This document shows, one piece after another, positions 18,923-26,788 of a stretch of 64,000 bases of DNA. Every line of letters begins with the position of its first letter. Position 1 is the stretch's first letter. Below the pieces are notes generated by a model. It made no database searches. It was given only the letters and a program-made list of their open reading frames with translations, and was not told the DNA's origin. The DNA comes from Paenibacillus sp. ACRRX (GTDB lineage Bacteria; Bacillota; Bacilli; Paenibacillales; Paenibacillaceae). Both the position numbers and the translations under genes were made by a program. Location of the stretch: NCBI RefSeq assembly GCF_022346885.1, contig NZ_JAKRNK010000005.1, positions 186,001-250,000 of the forward strand, written 5' to 3'.

Positions 18923-19864
18923 TTACTTCACTACGCTGCCACCATACAAGAAACGATGTTCCCACGAGTTACCGACTACACTATCTGTACGTACCCCGCC
19001 AGAAGCTTTTGAGTATGTATGCAATACTTTGCCGTTACCCATGTAAATACCCACGTGCGTAATACGCTCTGTGTTCTTGTTTACATTTTTATAAGCTGAC
19101 TGCTTCGAGCCGCGGTATGTGCCAAAGAACATCAGGTCACCGCGTTTCAGGGAGCTTATGCTCTTCTTAACTGTTGAATTTGATTTTACATAGGCGCCCT
19201 GTTTGCGTGAATCTGCTGGCAGTGTGATCCCGATAGCTTGTTTGAACGCATGTCTCACAAAATCAGAACAATCAAATGTCCGTGTACTGTTCCGATCAGA
19301 CCCATATTCGTAAGGTGTGCCTAAATATTTTAACCCCGTACTAATGACTTTTTCTACTTTGGAGCTTGCTGACAATGCAGAGGACCCTGATTCCTTATCA
19401 TCCGGAACTACTGCCTGTCCGCCGACTTTTATGTATTTGCTGCTAGAACTTAAGTATCCAACCTTGCCTTTCTCGTCGCGGACTTGATACCAACTGCTGT
19501 TCGGCCGACTCAAGATCGTAACCTTCTCGCCTTGCTTCACCAAACGGATGATCTTACCGGATGTGGATGCCTTCTCTCGCATATTAACGGACGCTAGGAT
19601 TACTCCAGTCGAAGAGGTAGCAGTCGCAGCTGTTCGTGATGCGGTAGCATTTTGTGCATTGTATTCATTAATGACGGCTTCAAGTTCTTCCATGTCAGGA
19701 TCACTTTCATCCATTAGAAAATTATCTGTATCCGATAACGCTGGCGATGTAATCATAAAGTCCGGTTCGGAGGGAGCGGCCTCCACCCCTACAGCCGGCA
19801 ACAGCATTTGCGACGCCATCGTCATCATCATCATACCTAAGAGTAGTTTTTTCATTTTCTTCAT
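18923..19864 (-). CDS. Secreted NlpC/P60 peptidoglycan hydrolase with SH3b domain
   Basis: 313 residues from ATG 19864, which has AAGGAGG six bases upstream; further upstream starts lack one. A signal peptide (KKMKKLLLGMMMMTMASQML) is followed by a linker, a bacterial SH3 domain near residues 85-145 (NMREKASTSGKIIRLVKQGE) that holds the wall, and an NlpC/P60 domain at about 195-313. Catalytic cysteine is in TFDCSDFVRHAF and histidine in THVGIYMGNG, with the third polar residue in LHTYS. Such enzymes cut D-gamma-glutamyl-meso-DAP bonds in stem peptides, in growth or spore processes. Stands alone with a terminator after it. Confidence 0.9.
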   Translation of the reverse strand: MKKMKKLLLGMMMMTMASQMLLPAVGVEAAPSEPDFMITSPALSDTDNFLMDESDPDMEELEAVINEYNAQNATASRTAATATSSTGVILASVNMREKASTSGKIIRLVKQGEKVTILSRPNSSWYQVRDEKGKVGYLSSSSKYIKVGGQAVVPDDKESGSSALSASSKVEKVISTGLKYLGTPYEYGSDRNSTRTFDCSDFVRHAFKQAIGITLPADSRKQGAYVKSNSTVKKSISSLKRGDLMFFGTYRGSKQSAYKNVNKNTERITHVGIYMGNGKVLHTYSKASGGVRTDSVVGNSWEHRFLYGGSVVK

Positions 19865-20101
19865 GAGTAGCCTCCTTGTTGTCCTTGATCCCACTTTCAG
19901 AATCACTTCGTATTCGTATGTCGCGGGCAGGTTCATGTGTGAGTCGATGTTCACATGTTCAAATTGTAAACTTCTAGGTTAGTACTATACAGTTTTCATA
20001 AATTGTATCTCGATTCCATACAATATCTTCACTATAACAGTTCATTTTGTCGAATTATATCGGACTATCCGCTTAAAAATGACTAAAATGTAACCTTTAA
20101 T

Positions 20102-20117
20102 TAGTTCTTAAGAACTA
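20102..20117. promoter_or_regulatory. Perfect 16-base palindrome
   Basis: TAGTTCTTAAGAACTA is self-complementary and sits in the 436-base non-coding stretch (19865-20300) upstream of the NlpC/P60 gene. It looks like an operator for an unknown dimeric regulator; the rest of the stretch is AT-rich with no gene. Confidence 0.35.
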
Positions 20118-20300
20118 TAAAATAACATTTTATTATACTAAACAAGAATTTATTGGGTATAATTATTTATATTTTTGAACATATGACCATTTAGATATTG
20201 AGTAATATCCAACATAAATTTCTCTAACCTATAAGATTTCCTGCTGACGCTTGAATAGAACCTTTACTATTACACACTTCTATTTCTAACAAAAATAAAA

Positions 20301-20342
20301 AAACCAGAATCAACAGCGTAATTTCTGCCGCGATTCTGGTTT
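20301..20342 (-). terminator. Terminator after the CDF transporter gene
   Basis: AAACCAGAATC (20301-20311) pairs perfectly with GATTCTGGTTT (20332-20342); on the minus strand TTTTATTTTTG follows. Confidence 0.85.
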
Positions 20343-20365
20343 AATTTAGTTATGCCAAGTATTCA

Positions 20366-21265
20366 TCATATATGCTGAAGCTTCTCCGGCTGCGGTTCAT
20401 CCATTGGCTCCACATGGACCTGCACACTCGTAATATTGTGTTTCTTCAGCATCCGTCTTTCCACATCGTCACAGATCTCATGGCTCTCAATGAGTGTTAA
20501 TCCCGGATCAACCTGTACGACAACATCGACAAGCACATGATTGCCATGCAGCCGGGCCTTAACGTCTCGGATTACACGTACACCTTGTGTCTTCTCAATC
20601 GTCGTACGCAGGGTTTGGAGCTGATTCTCATCGAATCCATCCGTCAACGCATGTGTTGCATTTCTGAATATTTCCCAAGCTGTCTTTAAAATAAGAAAAC
20701 TGACCGTAAGTGCAGCCAACGGATCAAGCCATGGCAAACCAAACTGAGAGCCAAAGATTCCGACTGCGGCACCGATACTGACCATCGCGTCAGAGCGGTT
20801 ATCTTGCGCAGCAGCCATTAAGGCTTGGTTGTTAATTCTCTTTGCTAGTCTGTAATTGTACATATATACAAAGAACATGACCACCGCGCAGCCCAAGGCC
20901 ACCCATGCCGTAATCAAGCCTGGCGTCTCAGAACGTCCTTCTATCAGTGACATCAAGGTAGAATACAGCACCTGCAATCCTACCGTGGCCATAATAAAAG
21001 AAGCGATCAGCGCAGATACCGTCTCTGCTCTAAAATGACCATATGGATGATCGTGATCAGGCGGCTTCTGCGAAATCCGCAGTCCAATAAGCACCGCAAC
21101 TGACGCAACGATGTCGGTTAAGTTGTTCCAGCCGTCCGCTTGAAGCGCAGCCGAATGAAAGGAGAACCCGAAGCCAAGCTTCGTTAATGATAGCGCGATG
21201 TAAGCTACAATACTGAGCCACGCCCCTCTTTCTCCTTGCTTCATTTCTGCGTACACGTCCACCAC
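20366..21265 (-). CDS. Cation diffusion facilitator (CDF) metal exporter
   Basis: 299 residues from GTG 21265, chosen because AGGGAGGGG lies six bases upstream; a more distal ATG has no site. Six membrane helices, with the metal site in HSAALQADGWNNLTDIVAS and the partner HxxxD pair in AAAQDNRSDAMVSIG; the family loop DHDHPYGHFRAETVS lies between. The C-terminal 90 residues are the cytoplasmic metal-sensing domain (VRVIRDVKARLHGNHVLVDV). Family members export zinc, iron or manganese by proton exchange. DN in place of the plain HxxxD in the second site makes manganese or iron plausible, but the metal is not certain. Confidence 0.88.
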   Translation of the reverse strand: MVDVYAEMKQGERGAWLSIVAYIALSLTKLGFGFSFHSAALQADGWNNLTDIVASVAVLIGLRISQKPPDHDHPYGHFRAETVSALIASFIMATVGLQVLYSTLMSLIEGRSETPGLITAWVALGCAVVMFFVYMYNYRLAKRINNQALMAAAQDNRSDAMVSIGAAVGIFGSQFGLPWLDPLAALTVSFLILKTAWEIFRNATHALTDGFDENQLQTLRTTIEKTQGVRVIRDVKARLHGNHVLVDVVVQVDPGLTLIESHEICDDVERRMLKKHNITSVQVHVEPMDEPQPEKLQHI

Positions 21266-21537
21266 GTTGTGCCCCTCCCTGCTATTCCATTCCGGCAACA
21301 GAAGTTTCCGATACATTCATGTTAACAAATCAAATATGAGTGGGTCTAGAGAAACAGTGTTGAACCCTTTTAAAGGTGTTGCAGCCCTTTTGTTTTGTTG
21401 GATCGGCTAATAAAAGTTGAAACAGCGCAACTTGAACGCACACACATCGTTCCATCTCCATATATAGGATGTACAAGTTAAAGGATAAATATGTATGTAT
21501 AATTTGACCATACACTGGAATATAACGCATTAAATCC

Positions 21538-21567
21538 CCGTCTTGCTACCCTTTTGCAGCAAGACGG
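21538..21567. terminator. GC-rich hairpin in the gap left of the tail cluster
   Basis: CCGTCTTGCT (21538-21547) pairs perfectly with AGCAAGACGG (21558-21567). No T-run follows on either strand, so termination is uncertain. The gap 21266-21891 otherwise holds a CACTTTTAAAGTG palindrome (21579-21591) and a small reading frame. Confidence 0.45.
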
Positions 21568-21640
21568 CTATTATGGCACACTTTTAAAGTGGAATAACAA
21601 TTGGTTCGCCAAAAGAGGGGATAAACACAGGAGGAATAAT

Positions 21641-21697
21641 ATGCAAAACGCTGCAGGATTCTCAATAATTGATCGGTATGGAGATACACCAACATAG
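21641..21697 (+). CDS. Possible 18-residue peptide with a strong ribosome site
   Basis: ATG at 21641 is preceded by CAGGAGG at ideal spacing and runs 18 codons (MQNAAGFSIIDRYGDTPT) to TAG. It lies on the opposite strand from the tail cluster, between a palindrome and the lysis genes. Expression and role are unknown; the ribosome site is the only support. Confidence 0.3.
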   Translation: MQNAAGFSIIDRYGDTPT

Positions 21698-21891
21698 CAT
21701 TGTAGTTTTATTACTGCATGCGCGCACTATCACTTCATGACTTCTTCATTTCACCACACGTGCCAGATCCTATTTACCAAATTCAAAAGCAAGACTACAT
21801 AAGAGCAGCGTTCGTACAATAGAAAATTGGAATAACGCACTTTGATCTCATTGCTGAAGCTGCCCGCGCATATAGGTATGATTTAAAAGTA

Positions 21892-22587
21892 TCATTTTGC
21901 AAAAATAAGAGCAGCTTGCTTGCTGCTATTGTCCCATTCCACCTTGGCTTTGACTTCATGAGCCAATGCCCTTGCCGGAACGTAGACTTGTCCATCGACG
22001 AGTAGACCGTTCAGCATGACCGGTGTCTTATTGTCACTGCATACAACTTTGACCTTAACCGCCTCTGCGCCTGCATCTTTCAGCTTCGGCTGGCCGCTGT
22101 TATTCGTTTGCTCCGATTGACGCTGGATTAATTGCACAAATGTCTGCCAATGCGGAAGCAGGCGGGATGGACAGGCTTTGCCGCTCCAATGCTTGTGCGG
22201 GACAACATTTTGCAGCGGAATGTCGTGTTTTATCATCAAGCTGGCGATAAGTTCCGCCGCGCTGCGCCAGGCCAGCATCTCATTCATCCCGTCGTACATG
22301 CAAATTTCGATGCCGATAGACAGTGCATTGCCCGGACCAGCGCCATCTCCGGCATGCCAGCCTTGTTCAAGATCTTGCAAATGCTGATAGATCGCCTGAT
22401 CGTCAACCGTATAGTGCCAGCTCTTGCTTATACCGCCGCTGCCATTAAGTTGAAAACGAGCGTGTGCTTCCGCTGTCGCACCTCTCGCTGTATTGTCGGT
22501 ATTATGGACCGTAATGTAACGGGGCTGCATGCCTCGGTTTGGTTTATTTGGGGCTCCTGCGGGAAGGAGCATCGATTTAATGTTCAT
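21892..22587 (-). CDS. N-acetylmuramoyl-L-alanine amidase (endolysin) with stalk domain
   Basis: 231 residues from ATG 22587 (AAAGGGG upstream), overlapping the holin gene by 11 bases. An Amidase_2 domain fills residues 20-150: zinc ligands H28 (ITVHNTDN) and the histidine of VPHKHWSGKACPSRLL, with the glutamate of IGIEICMYDG. The enzyme cuts the bond between muramic acid and the stem peptide. The C-terminal 50 residues (VMLNGLLVDGQVYVPARALA) are a copper-amine-oxidase-like stalk domain instead of the SH3 or LysM wall binder usual in phage lysins. As last gene of the tail cluster it would lyse the producing cell. Confidence 0.88.
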   Translation of the reverse strand: MNIKSMLLPAGAPNKPNRGMQPRYITVHNTDNTARGATAEAHARFQLNGSGGISKSWHYTVDDQAIYQHLQDLEQGWHAGDGAGPGNALSIGIEICMYDGMNEMLAWRSAAELIASLMIKHDIPLQNVVPHKHWSGKACPSRLLPHWQTFVQLIQRQSEQTNNSGQPKLKDAGAEAVKVKVVCSDNKTPVMLNGLLVDGQVYVPARALAHEVKAKVEWDNSSKQAALIFAK

Positions 22588-22819
22588 AGGTATCCCCTTT
22601 CTTTTTCGTAAATTGATAAGCGCCGGTCGCAGACAGTCCAATGACGGAGATCAGCACCAGCTTCTCCTGAATGAATGTAGGAACCAGCACAAATACGGCT
22701 GCTACCAGCAGAGCCGTCACATGTGTCCATTTGTCAGCGAGGCCGAAGCCTCGAGCTACGCCGACGTAGGCGGCCACAAGCGCCGCAAGTGTCAGAATGT
22801 CGTTAGAGATCACTTCCAT
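22577..22819 (-). CDS. Holin-like small membrane protein
   Basis: 80 residues with two hydrophobic helices (LTLAALVAAYVGVARGFGL; ALLVAAVFVLVPTFI and a third weaker LVLISVIGLSATGAY) and a charged tail KKKGDTYEH. Size, helix count and position between XhlA and the amidase fit a phage holin that opens the membrane to the endolysin. The start overlaps nothing; the end overlaps the amidase start by 11 bases, indicating translational coupling. Not a family I can name with certainty. Confidence 0.75.
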   Translation of the reverse strand: MEVISNDILTLAALVAAYVGVARGFGLADKWTHVTALLVAAVFVLVPTFIQEKLVLISVIGLSATGAYQFTKKKGDTYEH

Positions 22820-22822
22820 TAG

Positions 22823-23077
22823 TTATGGCCTCCCATCCATGGCAAGTTTGATTAGTCCCATAATGACTGCTCCGACAACGGTCGTAGCAAGCCAAAAGAT
22901 CGTCTTGTCGATGCGATCAAGACGGTGATGTGCCGAGCGCGTGGATTCGAGCGCTTTATGGGCCGCTTCCTTGGCGTCGTCCGCCACTTCGCGAACGTCC
23001 GTCATCGAGTCGAGCTTCGTCTCGACGCGTACGACACGCTCACGAATCTCGGAGAGCATGCGAGTCTGTGTATCCAT
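22823..23077 (-). CDS. xhlA: XhlA-type hemolysin/lysis-associated protein
   Basis: 84 residues: an N-terminal coiled coil (IRERVVRVETKLDSMTDVRE, with further heptads to IDKT) and one C-terminal membrane helix (IFWLATTVVGAVIMGLIKLA). This layout is that of PBSX XhlA, which associates with the holin on the membrane and helps lysis. It is the first gene of the lysis trio, three bases from the holin gene, with GGGGGAA before its ATG. A hairpin terminator stands between it and the tail fibre genes upstream. Confidence 0.85.
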   Translation of the reverse strand: MDTQTRMLSEIRERVVRVETKLDSMTDVREVADDAKEAAHKALESTRSAHHRLDRIDKTIFWLATTVVGAVIMGLIKLAMDGRP

Positions 23078-23100
23078 CCGTGATTCCCCCTTTCAAAAGT

Positions 23101-23128
23101 AAAGCCCTCGACATGGGCCGAGGGCTTT
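23101..23128 (-). terminator. Hairpin between tail and lysis genes
   Basis: AAAGCCCTCG (23101-23110) pairs perfectly with CGAGGGCTTT (23119-23128); minus-strand TTTACTTTT follows. It sits just upstream of xhlA, so the lysis trio needs read-through, antitermination or its own promoter. Confidence 0.7.
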
Positions 23129-23164
23129 CTGGCGTAATCCTTATCAAATACGGATAATATGCTA

Positions 23165-23323
23165 TTATTCTTCCAAAGATTGATTACTATGTTCTTTCTC
23201 CAATTGATCAAAGACTAGCAATGCTACATTTACCTGCTTTCGCTCCTCTAATAATCGGTACAAAGAAGCATCAATTGCATTTAATTGAAATTGTAAATTT
23301 TCCTTTTCCTTTGTATAAGTCAT
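23165..23323 (-). CDS. Small coiled-coil protein in the tail cluster
   Basis: 52 residues, MTYTKEKENLQFQLNAID then charged heptads to SNQSLEE. The ATG has GAGGTGG upstream at good spacing. Composition is rich in E, K, L and Q, fitting a coiled coil. It follows the CD1375-like gene by 29 bases on the same strand. No family recognised; lies in the AT-rich fibre region. Confidence 0.55.
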   Translation of the reverse strand: MTYTKEKENLQFQLNAIDASLYRLLEERKQVNVALLVFDQLEKEHSNQSLEE

Positions 23324-23352
23324 AAAACCACCTCATTAGCTCTATAATTGTG

Positions 23353-23472
23353 CTACTTTTTCTCATGAATTATCAAATTTACAGCATCCTGTAACTCTTC
23401 TGGCACACTTTCGATGTCACGACGTCCTGCTAGTATTAGTTCTGCATATATATAAACCATATTTTCTATCAT
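23353..23472 (-). CDS. CD1375-like small protein
   Basis: 39 residues with the pattern VYIYAELILAGRRDIESVPE and a short helical end, resembling the small CD1375-type proteins found after tail fibre genes in Gram-positive phages. AAAGGAG lies ten bases before the ATG. Position between fibre-related and lysis genes matches the place of XkdX in PBSX-type clusters. Function unknown; the family call is from pattern memory. Confidence 0.6.
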   Translation of the reverse strand: MIENMVYIYAELILAGRRDIESVPEELQDAVNLIIHEKK

Positions 23473-23479
23473 TTGATGC

Positions 23480-23914
23480 TCACTCCTTTGTCGATAGCTG
23501 ACTTAATTCCTTTTTCAAAGCAAGCATTTCTTCGTACACACCTGCTAAGGCAGACATGGTATTCAGGTTTTTCTGTTCCAACTTAAAGATATGATCTTCA
23601 GGTTTCTTTGCAAATTGTGTAAAAATAAGGTCATCAATAATAGCGGCTTTATGAAGTTCAATGCTTTTAATAACATTCTCAGTTGTAATTTTTTGATACC
23701 CTTGAACAAAAGGAAGATAAGGTTGAACGAATGTACGATTATCAACATCCAAGATGTAATATCTTGCATCTTTCTGCCCATCAAAAGGATTATCAATTAA
23801 GTGGCCTGCATAACGTTCCTCAAATTTATGAACACTATAATTGCTAGAAAGTTCACTTACAAATTTATCTAGTTCAGTTTCACTGCACATAAGTTCTATA
23901 CTTTTATAGATCAT
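23480..23914 (-). CDS. Fibre-associated protein of unknown function
   Basis: 144 residues, unrecognised. The first 100 residues are mixed helix and sheet (RYYILDVDNRTFVQPYLPF), the last 35 a likely coiled coil (NTMSALAGVYEEMLALKKEL). It lies directly after the kelch fibre gene (12 bases) and before the CD1375-like gene, the place where phages often keep a fibre assembly chaperone or XkdW-like protein. AT-rich like its neighbours. The chaperone idea is inference only. Confidence 0.6.
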   Translation of the reverse strand: MIYKSIELMCSETELDKFVSELSSNYSVHKFEERYAGHLIDNPFDGQKDARYYILDVDNRTFVQPYLPFVQGYQKITTENVIKSIELHKAAIIDDLIFTQFAKKPEDHIFKLEQKNLNTMSALAGVYEEMLALKKELSQLSTKE

Positions 23915-23926
23915 ATTTTCATCCCC

Positions 23927-24907
23927 TTACATCGTTAATTCATACAAGGTTTGTGTAATATTTCCAGTCCCTTGCTGAATTCCTCCAACAACATATCCTT
24001 TTCCATTAAGACTAGCCCCTTTTGCATAATACACATTGGACGGGCAAGTAGGTCCTAGTATCCAAGCATTTGTAGCAGGGTCATAACAAAAAGTTTTACT
24101 GCTAGTTGAATTTTGAATTACATACATTTTTGAATTTAACACCCAGTGTGGGGATTGGGAGACTTGCTCTGGCAAATCCGCAGCTTGTGTCCAAGCGTTA
24201 GTATCAGGGTTATATACATGACATTGATTAGTCAGCTGACCAAGCGATATTTCGCCACCTATAACATAAAACTTATTATTGATAAACCCTCCAGCTGCCC
24301 AAGCTCTTTGCATAGGCATACTTGTAAGACTCGTAGCATAGTCTACACTGTCCTGCCATTTGTAAAAACTGTTATAGTAGCTCCCCCCATTCCATCCACC
24401 TGCCATATAAATAGTATTTCCATCACCTGCATGAGCGGCACATGGTCCTTGCGCATCAGTAATATGGTTCTTAGAAAACCATTTATTGCTGTTTGTATCA
24501 TACATAACGTGCGTATAATAATGATCTGTACCCGAGCCAACATGAATGTATTGGCCTCTTGCCGCAACCCAACCATCTGTTTTTTTGTACAAACAATCAG
24601 CTAAATATGTCCAAGTATTTGTATTAGGGTCCCATCTCTCATTCGTATAGGTTCCACTGCCACTGTAATCATTGTTGTATCTACCGCCTATATAATATAA
24701 ATAACCATTTACACCAACTGCTTGACCTTGTTTTCTGGCATATTGAAAATTAGACTTTTGAGTCCAGTAAGCGGCTGACCATATACCTACCCATATGCCA
24801 CCTATTTTCGTAAAAATACGCTTAGCCTGCTGCCAAGCTCCACCCACTTTTGCATAAACCAATTTGCCAGCTTTCCATGTGCCAGATTCCTTAACACTGA
24901 TAGGCAT
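23927..24907 (-). CDS. Kelch-repeat tail fibre/receptor-binding protein
   Basis: 326 residues from ATG 24907, which has AAGGAGGGGG upstream. Residues 1-45 carry a repeated attachment motif (SGTWKAGKLVYAKVGGAWQQ, then FTKIGGIWVGIW) seen at the base of many phage tail proteins. Residues 55-326 hold five or six kelch units, each with paired glycines and spaced aromatics: GQAVGVNGYLYYIGGRY, NTIYMAGGWNGGS, AGGFINNKFYVIGGE, KGASLNGKGYVVGG. These would fold into a beta-propeller, suited to binding a surface glycan or protein. It is the second fibre gene, so probably the tip that decides target range. Confidence 0.78.
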   Translation of the reverse strand: MPISVKESGTWKAGKLVYAKVGGAWQQAKRIFTKIGGIWVGIWSAAYWTQKSNFQYARKQGQAVGVNGYLYYIGGRYNNDYSGSGTYTNERWDPNTNTWTYLADCLYKKTDGWVAARGQYIHVGSGTDHYYTHVMYDTNSNKWFSKNHITDAQGPCAAHAGDGNTIYMAGGWNGGSYYNSFYKWQDSVDYATSLTSMPMQRAWAAGGFINNKFYVIGGEISLGQLTNQCHVYNPDTNAWTQAADLPEQVSQSPHWVLNSKMYVIQNSTSSKTFCYDPATNAWILGPTCPSNVYYAKGASLNGKGYVVGGIQQGTGNITQTLYELTM

Positions 24908-24920
24908 TAGATCCCCCTCC

Positions 24921-26084
24921 TTAATATTGAATCCAAATTTCGCCCTCATTCCCCTCATGATTAGCAGGAGCACGGTTGGAAATATGGGTTGCACGAAGGG
25001 GGGAGCCGAACAAAAGTGCAGTATTTTGCCTTGTAAGAATTAAAGGTCTGTGAATCATATTTTCATTATTATCGTAAGACCAAATGGAAAAATCCGAACC
25101 GTTGTTGAGACCACTTTCATTTCCCGCTAGACCAATACCCCATCGTAAGCGGGTATTATTTCTTAGCTGATAATGAAGTAATCCTCCATCATTTGATCCA
25201 GCATTTGAATAAACAGACCCCTGATTATCAACAAAAAATTTCCAACTATCTCCTGAATTCATTCTTATAGCTGAACTTATATTAAGGTAACCATCTTTAG
25301 AAATACTCAGCCTATTTTGGTTCCCTACCAAAAATGTCACATCATGATTAGAAGCCGTGCCAATGAGTAAACCAGGAGCACCTCCAGTAAATCCTTGATC
25401 ATGCACCTCAAAGCGGCCATCTACTACGTCTGTTCTTACTTTGATCTGAGCATTACCCGTAGAATAGATATCAAGTACTTTAGACCAGCCCTCAAGATTG
25501 TTTGGGTTTAATTGATTCCCTAGCATCGCATGCCCTTGATTATCTATGGCAAACATTCTTGTACCAGCACCATAGTTCCCATTGTAGATTCGCAAGGTTG
25601 GGCGACCACCTACATCATCCGACACCATGTGAAAATTAGCTAACGCTGGTGAACCAATTCCTAGCTGAATGCCGCTTCTATTCACGTTCATACGTCCATT
25701 TAACTGCAAGTCCACAGCTGTAAGAGCATCAGCACTATCACGTCCATTTATTTTCCAAGTCTTATTATTCGCATCATAGAAAGATTGCAATTTACCAATC
25801 CCATACTCTGCTCCATAAGAGTTCACTTCAAAATATCCTTGTGTGACACTAATCCCTTTAGCCTTTAGCTCATTATCCACAATAACCTTTCCAGTTAATG
25901 TGTCCCCGTTCTTATTAACTGCCTTTTCCTGCAGCTCCTGCAACGCTTCATACGTCGAATTCATCTGCCAGTTGAGCCAAGCCGCAGGGGGCTTATCCTG
26001 AACCTTCCAACCTTCATCCAACTTACTTTGCGGGGGCTTAACCCCCTTGGCTTTCCATTCGGGAAGTTCCTTTTCATATGCCAT
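24921..26084 (-). CDS. Tail fibre protein
   Basis: 387 residues. The N-terminus is a baseplate-attachment type (DEGWKVQDKPPAAWLNWQMN), followed by a short helix and long beta-rich repeats with glycine and asparagine (DGRFEVHDQGFTGGAPGLLI; AIDNQGHAMLGNQL). It ends GEIWIQY, a common last strand of trimeric fibres. Fibres of this kind are elongated trimers linking baseplate to receptor. It lies between tail protein I and the kelch protein, in a stretch visibly richer in A+T than the tube genes, which suggests exchange of the host-range module. Confidence 0.82.
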   Translation of the reverse strand: MAYEKELPEWKAKGVKPPQSKLDEGWKVQDKPPAAWLNWQMNSTYEALQELQEKAVNKNGDTLTGKVIVDNELKAKGISVTQGYFEVNSYGAEYGIGKLQSFYDANNKTWKINGRDSADALTAVDLQLNGRMNVNRSGIQLGIGSPALANFHMVSDDVGGRPTLRIYNGNYGAGTRMFAIDNQGHAMLGNQLNPNNLEGWSKVLDIYSTGNAQIKVRTDVVDGRFEVHDQGFTGGAPGLLIGTASNHDVTFLVGNQNRLSISKDGYLNISSAIRMNSGDSWKFFVDNQGSVYSNAGSNDGGLLHYQLRNNTRLRWGIGLAGNESGLNNGSDFSIWSYDNNENMIHRPLILTRQNTALLFGSPLRATHISNRAPANHEGNEGEIWIQY

Positions 26085-26146
26085 AAATGATCACCTCTAA
26101 TTTCATTTCGTGTGCGAATCTAACATACTCAGTGAAGCTGCTAACT

Positions 26147-26788
26147 TCACATAGGCAGCTCATAATCATTCCCTGGTACATACAAATCGCCAAGTGTGCC
26201 GCCGAGGGTCATCGCTTCATCGGCGAGGCCATATTCGCTGGACGACTCCAGTGTGTCTGGCAAAGAAGCCAATGCAAACGTTCCGGTCAGTTCAACCTGG
26301 CCAACACGAACACCTGCTGCGACAAGACGCTCAACAAGCGACACAAACTGGCCAGGGCTCAAGCCGACGCTGTTCAGCTTCTCATAAGGCACTTCGTTGA
26401 CATGAATCGCGGCAGGCTCTGGCTCCAACGGATCATTGTAGCGCTCTGAAAGACGAAACTCCTCAGGTTTCGTGTTCAACGCCAAAGCCAACACCTCGAT
26501 AACAGAGTCCAGATTGCCGCTGGCATTCATACGTGCGAGCTTGGAACGAAGCAGCATACGGTAAACCTCATCTGTCGCTTGTCCACGAGGTTGACCCAAA
26601 TTGCCGCCGATCATATCAAGTGCGGCGCCTTCTGCATTCTCGATGCTCTTCCACGAAGAGATGCGCACAATTGTCTCACTTAGCTCGTTCATCTGCATCA
26701 GCCAAACATCAACAAGTTTGGAGAAATGGCTTCCTTCTCTAGATACCAAATCCGGCAGCATCCCCATCACTTGCTCCAGCTTAAACAT
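26147..26788 (-). CDS. Baseplate protein, tail protein I/DUF2612-like
   Basis: 213 residues. The central pattern SWKSIENAEGAALDMIGGNL, with GQPRG and MLLRSKLARMNASGN, is that of the P2 gpI/YmfQ group of wedge proteins that join the baseplate J protein to the fibres. The start overlaps the J gene end by eight bases. The C-terminus is beta-rich (GVRVGQVELTGTFAL). Position between J and the fibre is the expected one. Confidence 0.82.
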   Translation of the reverse strand: MFKLEQVMGMLPDLVSREGSHFSKLVDVWLMQMNELSETIVRISSWKSIENAEGAALDMIGGNLGQPRGQATDEVYRMLLRSKLARMNASGNLDSVIEVLALALNTKPEEFRLSERYNDPLEPEPAAIHVNEVPYEKLNSVGLSPGQFVSLVERLVAAGVRVGQVELTGTFALASLPDTLESSSEYGLADEAMTLGGTLGDLYVPGNDYELPM

